Positions 44,549 to 55,989 of a stretch of DNA of 64,000 bases are shown piece after piece. Numbering within the stretch: the stretch's first letter is position 1; every line of letters starts with the position of its first letter. Both the position numbers and the translations under genes were made by a program. Below the pieces are notes generated by a model that saw only the letters and a list, made by a program, of their open reading frames with translations, did not search any database and was not told the DNA's origin. Origin of the DNA: Macrocybe gigantea (Eukaryota > Basidiomycota > Agaricomycetes > Agaricales > Callistosporiaceae); NCBI GenBank assembly GCA_011319805.1, contig SJRY01000284.1, positions 1 through 64,000 on the forward strand, read 5' to 3'.

Positions 44549-47424
44549 CGCTCGTTTATCGCTTTGACGGTCTCGACATCATTTACCATGATGCGTTCAT
44601 CCAGTCTGTCGGTACACTTCAATCCATTGTCACATCCGATCCCGACTATGGTGAAGCATTAGCCATCCCGAACTTGCCCCTGGTCTCAGGCATCTCTCAA
44701 CTCCGTCGATTCGAAGCCGCTGGAGGCATTGAAAACATAAACGGAGCCATCTCTGCTCTACGACAAGCTCGACGCCTACTGGAAGAGAAGGAGAATAGAG
44801 ATATATTGGTTATTTGTAGATGCCTCGAACATCTCGCGATGGCTTATCTACGCCGATACGAGCTGAAGGGAGACATCGACGATCTCAATAATTCCATTTC
44901 GAACTTTGAAGAGAATCTTCGGCGTCTGCCAAACGACAACGAGCTAGATATCGGCAGAGGTCGTATACTGTCCACCTACGGCTACGCTCTCACTGTTCGC
45001 TACGGGCGTTTCCTTGACCCGAATGACGGCGATGCAGCAATTTCCATAATCAGGCGTGCGCTCACGATGATCCCAGTGATGTCCCGGCACGATTAGACGC
45101 GTTAATTAGTCTCGGCACTGTTATCGTCTCGCGTCTCTTGAAAAAGCGGGACTTGGGAGAAAATGTTGATGCCGATGAAGCAGCCATTTCGACGTACGAA
45201 GATGCCATTCAATTGGCTTCGGAGCAAGGTTTCGAACAATCGCGCCCCACCCTCAGGCTTTGCAACGTGTTGACCATACGATTCAACCGCAACGGCGACA
45301 TGAAGGATATAAATCGAGTCATCGACATTTCTAGAGGGATCTATCAGCCCCACTCAGATGATCCCTCATCTCCTAGTGTAGAGGCAGGTCGCCGTTTGGG
45401 CTTGGCTCTTCTATCTCGCGCAGCCACGAAATTGCGCCGGGCTCAGACCGTCGACGATGCCTTGCGGGCTGAATTCATAGGGGACGTGCTGCAGACACAC
45501 GAAGTGTTCCAAAGAATATATGACATCACGCCTTCCGAACATCCCGACAAAGCGGAGCACCTGAGAGCGCTAGCGCACTCACATGAAGTCTTGTTCCTCT
45601 ACGGACAGGACGACAGCATTCAGAGCGCCATATCGGCGTTCTCATCTGTTGCTCGCTCACCTGGATTCCACCCCGAAAAGCGTTTCGCCGCTGCGTCTGA
45701 ATGGGCTCAATGTGTTCGAGCCTTCCAGGACTCTCCTCTCGCTGCCCTGAAGCTTATAAGATCGCGATGGGAATCCTCCCACAGCTCACCTGGCTCGGGT
45801 CGAACGTCGAGGGCCGTACCGCTCAGTAGTACCGGTAGGTCGCGTAGTGCGAGATGCCACCGCCACGGCCATCCAAGCAGGGAAGCTTGACATTGCGCTG
45901 GAATGGCTCGAGCAAGGACGGTCCGTCATTTGGTCCCAAATCCTTCAGCTCCGCTCGCCGGTTGAAGAGGCTTTGCGAAAGGCTCACCCTGAGCTGGTGG
46001 AGAAGTTCGAGGAGATCTCACGGTTGTTGGACGACGGTCACACGAAGGAAGCAGAAGATCTGTCGTTATCGGTTTGCACTTGGACGACGACGTTGTACAG
46101 GCGAGGCAGCCATCTCTTCTGTCACTGCATAAATTGGCGTTGGAGAGAGAGCAATTGCTCGACACCATTCGAACCATGAAAGGGTTCGAGACGTTCCTCC
46201 TTCCCCGGACAGTAAAAGAACTCCTTGCTGCTGCGAAGAACGGCCATATTGTACTGCTGAACGTCAGCCAAGCGAGGTGCGACGCGCTTCTGTTGAGTCC
46301 GGATTCTGATCGTGTGCGACATATCCCGCTGCAAGGTATCAGCAGTGGCGGGATAGAAGACCTGCGCAGGCGCATGGGAGGGCTGTTGAAGAAAGCCGGG
46401 CGCGATGCAGAACCTGGAAGATGGGGAAGGCCAGCGCCCATCCAACAACAAAGCATCGACCCCGAACGAGAATGCGCGGACATCCTTCGAGCCTTGTGGG
46501 TCAATATCGTGAAACCTGTCCTCAAAATTGTCGGATTCACAGTGAGTCTACCGCCATTGAGGAGCTGCAGCAGGCGGCACTTATGAAGGGGTTTCCCAGA
46601 CTCCCATGGATGCCGGAGAGTTTCGCAGGATCTGGTGGTGTCCTTCTGGTCCATTGACATCTCTTCCGATTCACGCGTCTGGGATCTACGGAGTAGGGCC
46701 AGAACCCGAGGTCAGATTATCCGACTTTGCCATTTCCTCTTACATTCCTTCCATATCCGCCCTTCTGAACGCTTCCAAGCCTTTCAACCGTGCTACAGAA
46801 CTACGCATTCTGCTGGTTGGCCAATCAGCTTCGGAGGGCCTACGGGTCATCCGCGGAACGTTGAAGGAGATCAAAAACATCCGAGAAAAGATCCAAGGCT
46901 GCCAGGTCACAGTCCTGTCTGAGAAGGACGCAACGGCAGAAGCTGTCACTGAAACGATGAGGGAAGCGCAATGGGTCCACTTTGCTTGTCACGGTATCCA
47001 AGAACCAACCCGCCCAACTGAGAGCTCACTCATGCTTGCCGGCACCTCGAAGCTGACTCTCGCCTCCATCATCAGGACGTCTAGTCCCGACAGGGAATTC
47101 GCCTTCCCGTCTGCATGCCAAACGGCAGCAGGAGCAGACGCCTTCGCGGATGAAGTCGTACATCTCGCAGCTGGAATGCTCTTGGCCGGCTACAAGAGCG
47201 TCATCGCTACGATGTGGTCCATTGATGACAAGGTCGGGGCTGAGGTGGCTGCGGAAGTATACGATGTTCTGTTTGAAAATAGCGGCGGCGAAAGGAGGGG
47301 TCCGGCAATGCCAGACTACACCTCAGCGGCTCAGGCGCTCCACCGCGCCGTTGAAAAGATCAGGTGCAGGCAACCACCCGTGTCACTGCTGTCTTGGGTC
47401 CCTTTTGTACATGTAGGGTGCTGA
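44549..47424 (+). pseudogene. TPR-CHAT protein (caspase-like), frame-broken
   Basis: The N-terminal two thirds consist of TPR-like helical repeats typical of agaricomycete TPR-CHAT proteins (AMAYLRRYELKGDIDDLNNS, RILSTYGYALTVRYGRFLDP, QLASEQGFEQSRP). The linker LEWLEQGRSVIWSQILQLRS follows. The C-terminal CHAT peptidase domain (46606-47424) is intact, with the catalytic histidine in QWVHFACHG and the cysteine in FPSACQTAAG. CHAT is a caspase/separase-fold protease domain; fungal copies are numerous and their roles are mostly unknown. The reading frame changes at about 45066, 45750, 45815 and 46072, each explained by one missing base. No clear start codon is visible. It may be a working gene with sequence errors rather than a pseudogene. 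Confidence 0.83.
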
Positions 47425-47662
47425 CAGACCTCAATTGGAAGCAGTTATGCTTGTCGCGTCGGCGGCAAAGCATCTGTTTTGAAAGTCTCAAAATCCGAAC
47501 ATACTGTATGCCAGAACTCCCAGGTGGACGTGGTCGTCCATCTTGTGATATCTTTTTGCTGTTAGATATGCGACGGTCGGAGAGCTGCAACCCATGAAGA
47601 AGCCTAAGAAATATGAGGCTTCGCAGACCTTTAGACGTAAAACAAGAGTACATGACGAGCAA

Positions 47663-50600
47663 TCAAGCCACGTAGAGGAACTTCGTCCTGTCCTCTTTGC
47701 TCCTCTCCAGGTAATCACTCTCGACCAAAGCGTCGACCCGCTTCTTAATCGCGTCCACCGTGGGCACGAAGTGGCTCTTCACAGCATCGATCGTCGCCGT
47801 CTTGAGCTGTTCATAGGACATCTCCTTGCGCGCCTTCATGATCCTGACAATGGCGGCATCGAGATAATGCTTCCTGTCGCCCTCGATCGACTGGTTCGTG
47901 CGCTGAGATTCCTCCGCCTAAAGAAAAGCGAAGCGGCTCAGATTCCAGGAATTCAATCAATGAAAGTGAGAGAAAATTCGGACGTACAGTGACTTTGGCC
48001 TGAATGGAGTTGATGTGCACTTTGGCTCTCGGGTCTGTAAAGTCGTCGTTGAACCGGAAGAGATCGTCGTCGTTCACGTCCTTTCCATGCGGAATCTTTC
48101 TGAGCACCCTCTTCTTCCCGCATGCGAGACTCTGCAGCGTCCTCCGGAGTTCACCATCCTCTAGCACAACGGGGCGATCCGTCAGACAAACATTGCTGGA
48201 AAAAAAAAAGAAGAGCGACATACCCATGCGCGTCTGGGCCAAGATATCAGGATATCGCAATTCGTACGCGTCATTGAACAACAGCAAAACGATGGCCTGG
48301 TACAAGCTGAGCGAGAGCTCTTTACTGCCATCCTTGAATCGGCCTTTCATTGTGACGGTGCCGAGTGCATGATCCCAGTCCAAGACGTGCTGCGGACGTT
48401 CCTGCTTGTAATATTTCTCGAAAGCGGTAAGCTCCGCTTGCATCTACCATGGGCATATGCACATGTCAGTCACGACGCCTCGGAGACGATCGTTAAAAGA
48501 GCAACGTACACTTGGCGGCAGATCGACGGCGTTCTTCGGCACAGTGAAAGGCCAGGCGCTTCGTTGCAGGACCATGACAGTCAGCTTTCTTCCCGCGCTA
48601 TGACTGTCCAGCTTGGCATGGTACTTGCTGATGAAGTCGCGGGACAAATTCAGGTCCTTGAACATCTCTTCTCCCATCCCAAACTCGGGGTCGTATTCTG
48701 CAAAGGGGGTATATTGTCAGTATCCAGAATTGCTCCTGCAATCCTCGTTCCACGAGCAATTAAAGACAACGCACGCTCTTTGAGTTTCTTCAGCATTGAT
48801 TTCTCAAAGTCGTCCGAGGCGCTCCTTCCAAGCAAGAGCCGCTTCGCCAACGCACGGTGGTAGAACGTCCTAAAGACGTCCTTGTCGTCTGTGAACCTAT
48901 ACAACCCGAGCACCGCGTCCATCTGGGCCGCAAACTCGACATCACTGGTGGCGCCTTGACCTCGTCTCATGGCTTTATCGAGGTGCTTAGCGATCATCTC
49001 CGCGGGCTTGTTGCGGCGCGCCTTGAAGCTCCGATTGAAGGCGTCCGCGAGGGCGTAGCTGAATTCCTTGTTAGGCTGCTTGACGGGCGCACTCGTGGAC
49101 GGCTGCGCGCGGGATGCTCCGGCCTTCATGTCCGTAAAGGTCTTCATGCACGCTGTGTCTGCTAGCGCTTTGAATTCTAACAGCCGCTGTACCATCTCTT
49201 CGTCTCTGGCGGTGTCGCAGACGACGGCTTGCACGGTGTTCTAGGTAACAAGGTCGATGAGATTGTCATATGAGGGCAGGAGATTCTGAAACGAACCTGC
49301 ACATAAACCTTGAAAGCATCGCAGAGCACCTTGGTGCCGTCGACTCTAGCAAAGAGAGCGTACATTGCACCCAGAGTGTCCAGATCACGGGCATCCATAT
49401 AAGGACCAACAGCTGCAACGACGATGATTGGTGAACATTAGTGGTATGTGCAAGAAATAAATGGCCTTACTTGCACTTGCCAACCACGCCAAACGTCCGT
49501 CCCACAGCGCCCTTTCCGTAACTTCGCGCACAATGCTCCAGCTGCCCAGAGGGAGGAGTACTTCAGAGCGTTTGCACTCCTCTTCAATTCTCGACTGTAC
49601 GTGTTTGAAGAAGCCTTTGGGATCATTCTTCATGGTTTCCGCACGTTCGGCAGATTCTTTCGTGTAATAGTCGCGCGCAAGTGTGAGATATTCCTCTTCA
49701 AACAGATGGTACTGCTTATGAGTGATGAGGTGCGAAATCAGCTCTCGAATGTGTTCCCTAGATTCATGTTCCAGTCTGGGAGAGGGAAACGACGGACATG
49801 AGAATGACTTTTGTTCTTTATTGATGAAGGGTCGGATCACCTGTAATTTCTCTCCCATGTAATCCAGTCCTCGACGCTAGCTTTGATGCGCGTTGCTACG
49901 CGGGGATTCTCGAAGACGCGTGTCTTGAAGAGTGAAAACGCAAGATCCCTAGGAGCACAATCATCAGCGATCGGATATATATGAGCGGACCAACTCTACA
50001 CACCGAATACACACCACATTGGGATCTGATTTGACATAAACTTGGTCCAGGTATGTCGCCAATGACTGAAGCAAGGACTGTCGCACAGATCGTGAGTGCG
50101 AAGTAATTTCCGCACAGAGAAAATTTGCAAGCATACAATCTGTCGTTCAAACCATCGGCACACTTTGTCAAATTCCGTGATCCAACCCATGTTTTCGCCA
50201 GAAAACTCTTCGAGCGTCCGATTCAATCGAGTCATGCATTGCTCCAGTTCTAGCTTCAGCATGTCGTACAAGCCTTCGCCCTTGTTCGCAGCCATCACTA
50301 CAAGACGGCACGCAGTGTAAATGCTCTCATAGCTAGGCAAGATGTCTGGGCCATCCTTGGTCAAAGCGATCGCGATGCATCTCCTCATCAACGCGTAAGC
50401 TCTGTCATAGTTAGACGATTCCACAGCTGTCGAGGTGATGCCGTCGGAGTCAGTTCTGTAAAGCAAATAAAATTCTTCATACGTGGATTGCCTTTGACTT
50501 GCAGTTTGATAGAAGTGCCCAGTCGAGCGGAGCCTTGTGACCTAGAAGCAGAACCACAGTCAGAGTCGGTGTCCAACCGGGGTATCTTGCGACGAGGAGA

Positions 50601-50699
50601 TGCCGACCCATCATCTAGCGAGTCGACAATATTGGATCGAATCGCGGTAAAGGCCTTGGAAGTTTGAGGAAGACTCAAAAGCGTAAAAACATCCGCCAT
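47663..50699 (-). CDS. CUL4: Cullin, CUL4 type
   Basis: A multi-exon gene starting MADVFTLLSLPQTSKAF and ending DRTKFLYVA. The cullin homology region shows FYHRALAKRLLLGRSASDDF, EKSMLKKLKE, and MFKDLNLSRDF in the next exon. The RBX1-binding part includes TVTMKGRFKDGSKELSLSLY. The neddylation motif IVRIMKARKEMSYEQL lies near the C-terminus. Cullins scaffold RING ubiquitin ligases; the KRLLLGRSAS and EKSMLKKLK sequences fit CUL4 better than CUL3 or CUL1. It is convergent with the TPR-CHAT gene (238 bp apart). An N-terminal segment of about 65 residues rich in Ser/Arg precedes the first cullin repeat and may be a nuclear signal. Confidence 0.88.
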
Positions 50700-53600
50700 G
50701 GTCAGACAGACTGCGATGCTGCTGAATTCTGAACTCGTATCATATTTGGCTGTGTTTGCTCGCCACTTCATATCTAGCCAAGTCCATGGAGCATTCTTAC
50801 GCACGACAATGGTCCTTCTTTGTGTTCTAACTTCTCTAGGATTCTTCACGAGGAGGTCATGGGTGCAACCATGCGCCTTCTCTACACGTTCGACCCGATA
50901 AGCTGAAAGGTCCCAGACACCTTTCTTTTTCCACGACTGAAACGCCCCCTTGCTCATCGGGAAACAGATTCGTGCGATATTTCTTATGGCGTGGACAGAT
51001 TCAACGACACCTGTGCTCTGGCCTGGAAATCAGATGCCCTTCTGATTTAGCAGAAGCTATCAGTCAGTGAAGGTTTGCGCCGTGAGGCTCTATGAGTCGC
51101 GTCTGTAGGCCTGACTGTTTGATCGCCCATAGCACGGGCCTGCCAAGTTAAAAATAAGACGGACGGATTAGTGAGTACCTGCCGTCAGCATCCTCGAACC
51201 GGAATCGTCTGTGTCCATCTCTGCAAACTTCAAACGACTGATACTCATTCTCAGCGTTAGTCATGTCACATGTGAACATGCAATTACGACAAGTTCGGAG
51301 GAAACTCGATGTCCAACCTTAGTGGACCCAGATAGAAGAGTCGCGAATATGGTCAATGCCGCGATCCGACGACATACCCACGGAGATCTTTTCGACGGCC
51401 GCAATTGGACCGCCTCACTCATCTGTTCCCTCCATCATTGCGATATGTTCTGCTCAGGACAGTTAACAATCCCGGTCGTGAAGATGATCGTGGAATTTCC
51501 AGGCGATCCACCGACCACTGTTCCTCATCCACGATTGGTATCTCGGGGTGATGTCATCTTATCTCAATGGCCCTGAGCATAGACTTAACGGGTTTAAATG
51601 GTTTGATGGTCACAGTTGCTGGTTGAACGTTGATCCTTCTATGTAACGTTTTGGTCCTCATTCGCGTTTACGCACTGGCTGGTCTTCAACATGGAAACGT
51701 ACGCGTTGGCCCAACCACTGCGGACCCGTTAGCGGCGTGAAGGTATCTCAACTTACTGACCTCATCACTGCCGTCCCATGTGTTTTCGTCCAGCGCAAGT
51801 CACGGCCTACTAACGGAGATTATGCAACACCGCGAAACGCCAGTCCTAATGTTTCAACATTTTTAGTTCACACCCCATTGGTCATGGAGCGCTCTTGGCT
51901 GTGCGACTATCCAAGTCTCGGAAGGAAATTTGATGAAAAGGCGTTTTTTCAAGGCTTGGCGCTCCTTCATTTCTTTTTTTTTAACTTGAGAAAGAACGCA
52001 GGTGAGCGGTGGGAACGACAATTTGATTTTTGCATTCTTGTGCTATTCTGGGTCGGGTTGAATGGGCTGGTTGCCCTTTGCACCCCGCTGTGTTCGACGT
52101 ATGACGGGCGGTGATGATAATCATCATGCATCCTTTCATCCGTGGGCTGGGAAGATTCTGCTCAATTCGACTTCATTCCGCGCACAAAAGAGAGCGTTGT
52201 TCCGGCTCAGGTCGCTCGCCCTGTGCAGCAACCCTGTCCAAGTGGCGTGTAAATTTAAATTTGGCGTTGCGGTATGTGAAAAAATTCTTTGACGTCGGCT
52301 ACGCAGCTTATTTCGGAAGGGACAGAGAAGGGAGATATCATAGGCCCGCACTGAAACGCGCATTCACATCGGCAATGTAGCTACGTTACCAGGAAGTGCC
52401 GCCAGTGGAGATATCTTCGATGGGTATCTCTGAAGACGCATCAGCCGAAGCGTTTTGTATGGACCACAAGCTCATGAACCGTGTAGAATCAACAGGGCTG
52501 ATGGCAATGTCCTTTGGAGGAATAGACCCCACAGTTCAAAAACAAGGCAAACGCATTGGATCGGACCATCTGGAGAGCTCGGCCGCCTCACCATGAAGAC
52601 TAATAAGGGTTATATACGGTAATGAAGGCACGCGCGTTCGGCTGGCAGTGTGGATGTATAAAAGGATTTGCGCGGAGAATACACGTCTTCCCTCTTTCAT
52701 CCCTTCCCCAATTCTCGTGGACGGTTGTGCTCCAGTTATGTACTGATTCTCGATCACTTATGGTGTGGTGCCATGGATTTCTAGTTCTCAAACTTCTAGT
52801 GTATCAAATTATACCTAATCTGCGTTCAACGCCAACTTGTTACTCGCATGAGGGTATGGTGCGTATAGATAAATACACCACAACGAGCATAGTTAATAAA
52901 AGGAAGACTAATAGAAGGTACACTGGGGAAAGCGAAGACCCAACGACGTGCTCGGCGGACCTGCAAAAGCACAACCAAGATACAACAAAGGCAACACCGT
53001 TTATAAGTCAAGAACGAATGAAGCAACGAGACCATAGGGCGATTCGTCACAGCATGATGGAGCGGATCTATCCACGAGGTAGAAGACGAGAAGTCAGTTA
53101 TTGGATAGTTGGTAAGCCAGAAACTCCCACTCACATTCTTGCTCACGATAGCGCTAGAATACCCGAGATATAACACAGCAACGGAAGTTCATCAGAGCCC
53201 AAGGAACCGCCAGGGAATTTGCAAAACGAGTTGCGAGAGCAGGGTGGAAACGACCGCAGAGATTCGACAGTCGGAGATTCATTGGTTAGGTCGAGAAGCG
53301 CGGAAGCCGAAGGTGCGTGTATATTTGGAGGCGGTTGTGTTCGTGAATGGAATCAATTTTGATGGTGCGTGTCGTAAATGATGGATCCGGTTCGTTGGTT
53401 TTTGTTTGTGCGATCGCGTGGGGGAAGAGGATGTGGGCGTATGATTAATAGATTTCCGTGTAATTTTCGCAACCGCATTCAATGACAGTGTATGGGTCCG
53501 CAAGATTAAGATTTATCATGAGCCAACACCGCGACCGGACGTGCAAGAGAAAGCAAATCAATAGGTTGATGGGAAGAAAAAAAGAAGTTGATGAGTGCTT

Positions 53601-53996
53601 CGCCTTTACCCAGACAGACACGTAACAAAGAAAAGAAAAAGAAGAAATGCAAGAAAGGAGACCAAAGGAAATGCAAAAATAAAAGGTAGATGACCCTGAT
53701 AGATAGCAGGGAATAGCAGGGGGCCGACGGTGACGGAAATGGGAAGGCGTGACAGATCGGGAAAAAAAAAGGAAAAACGGGAAATGTCAGATGAGAGCTG
53801 CCGTTTCAAGATTCGCACGGAGGACAATACTATTGTCGCGGTGGAAGGATTGAGGAGAAAGGGAGGAAAAGAAAAAAGAAAAACGATTTGAGCGTACTGT
53901 TCTTTCACCGGAGCAAGATGTGCGAATGAAGACAGAAAGGGGCGAGAGTCGAGAGGCAGAAGGGCGAAAAGAGAAGGCACCAAGGAAGGAAAGAAC
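50700..53996. other. 3.3-kb intergenic region
   Basis: It lies between the CUL4 start and the 3' end of the G-alpha gene. ORFs up to 183 codons on the plus strand (52622-53173) and 121 codons (51211-51576) show no motif I recognise. A short palindrome, ATGATAATCAT, lies near 52110-52125. From 53600 to 53900 the plus strand is A/G-rich, which fits the G-alpha 3' untranslated region. Confidence 0.45.
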
Positions 53997-55989
53997 TCAC
54001 TCTGTCAAGGGAAAAACTCGTCATCCATCGCTCACGATTGATATGTGGTATGATTTCTCACCTTCTACTGCAGCCATCACTACTCTCAGCATTGCCGTAT
54101 CTGTAGCTGTCGTGATGCTGGGGCAGGAAGAAACATCAGAAACCACTGCGACGTCTGATGCTAGAAGAGAACTACAAGGGCAAAAGAAAGGAATCGCCGT
54201 ACTGGATGTAAATTTCTCGCTCTTTCGACCTGCCAGCCTTCTGTGCCAGCTTTGCGAATCGCCGCTTGAAATAATCGCGTCCAGCCTTGACATCTCCTGC
54301 TGGGCCTTCGTAGTCCTGTCACAGATTCGTGATATAAATCGAAATTTAAGTTTCAAGATAACTTACGGGGAAGAAATTCTTGATGTCTGAGTGCGCAATC
54401 TTGGCCTCGAAAAGGTCATTTTTGTTCAAGAAAAGTATCTAGCGAAGACGAAAAAGCTTATCAATGATACGTCGAAGAGTCAGATCGAAAGGTGTCTCAC
54501 TATCGACGTTTGCTTGAACCATTGGGAGTGACATATTGAATCCCAAATTGTCATTGCGTCCTGCATTTGATTCTATGACAAAGGGGAAAACGGGAAAAAA
54601 AAAATTAGAGACCGGCAGTCGGAAGACACACCTGGACTCACCGCGCCTTTGTCTTCCACCAGACATTGATCGTATCCGCTCAGACTGACAAGGAAAAGGA
54701 TGCTTGTGACGTCCTGGAAGCAGTGTATCCACTTCCTCCGCTCGCTCTTCTGTCCACCGACGTCGACCATGAGCATCTCATGATCTCGGAGGTTGAACGT
54801 CGTCTCCGTTATCCCGATCGTCCGGGCCCTGCATCTGATGATGTCTTGTTCCTCTGGCTGATACTCTTCGTCGAATAGCCGATCCAATGATGAAAAAAAG
54901 TAGTGTAGACTGTTGTAACGGTGTTTGAGTAAGTTTGACAGCGTGATGATGAAATGATGCGGAAGTATGATGGACTGTTAGCAATCACATCGCCGCAACA
55001 TCGGTGGTGCGAAAAACAGGACGGAGAGCTTGAGTCTCGAAGTAAGCTTCAGCCTCATCACAGAATGTAGCCAATGCTGCGTGTGCGTTCCACTCGAAGA
55101 AATGAAGGAGAGGCAGAAATTATGATAAGAAGGAAAATGAAAAAGCGACTCACTTCTCCGGTAACGCCGCCTCGTTACCCCGCTCCCACGCTTTCTGGAC
55201 GCCTGGGTCGTCCCAGAGTGCCTTTAGGGGATCATAATATGACATGGGGAATGGCTCGCCGTCCCTAACATCAGGCGCCCGTTCGATCAAGTCGACGTGC
55301 TCCAAGTTATCCTCGGAGACTTTGAGTTCCATGTCCTCCATGGCATCCAAAAGATACTTGAGCCCGCGTGTAATGTTTTCGAAAACGAGTTGGCGATAAT
55401 ATTCGATTTCTTGTGACGTGAATGGGACTTTGTGAATGAGTCGCATTTGCTGCAGTTCGGCCATGTGTGAGCCGAGTAATGACGCCCGAGGTGGAGCCGG
55501 GTTACCCACCTTGAGAATTGTGGATTTTCCGGAATCGCCGGACCCTAGGAGGAGCACCTAACATGACGCGTAGCAGAACGTTATTCCTTACATCTGACTC
55601 CATAAAGAAAATAAAAATATGATGCGCAAGGAAGACTTGAGCCTCAATTGGTCAAGAGAGCTGACTAAGGTGGAGAGGGACAAGCGGAAGAAAAAGAGGC
55701 CAGACGGACGTACTTTGACTTGATTAGCCATTTTTGCTTTAGCCTATACGTATACCCGAGGGACAAAGAGTCAGCGCATCCGTTGACCTACAGCGGAAGA
55801 AAAGCGGAGGCAAAGTGCGCGCTCCGATGCAAATGCACCAGCGGGGGAGGAATGTGGAGAAAAGAGAGAAGTGTAAGGGAAACGGAAGAGGGTACTCACC
55901 TCCTTCAACACCTTCTCTGCCTGCGTATGGCGTTGCTTGTCCAACTCCGTCACGTCGGCACCCGTAGGTGCGGACATACATGATCCCAT
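53997..55989 (-). CDS. Heterotrimeric G-protein alpha subunit with non-canonical C-terminus
   Basis: Exons by frame: 55900-55989, 55714-55743, 55510-55557, 55154-55449, 54642-54909, 54501-54572, 54367-54438, 54203-54315, 54062-54117 and a five-base last piece to 53997. It starts MGSCMS, a myristoylation and palmitoylation site. Nucleotide-binding motifs are present: GSGDSGKST (P-loop), RARTIGITET (switch I), DVGGQKSERRKW (switch II), LNKNDLF (NKxD) and ITTATDTAML (TCAT-like). The sequence after MAAVE, the end of helix 5 that contacts receptors, is not visible. The spliced reading ends there, and an unspliced reading gives an unrelated 13-residue tail. The protein is about 349 residues. The fourth intron is unusually long at 244 bp. 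Confidence 0.92.

Noticed and set aside
55020..55090. A coding-like segment in the long G-alpha intron
   Set aside because: Joining the flanking exons directly gives the expected PENLHYFF sequence in frame, so the segment is intronic.
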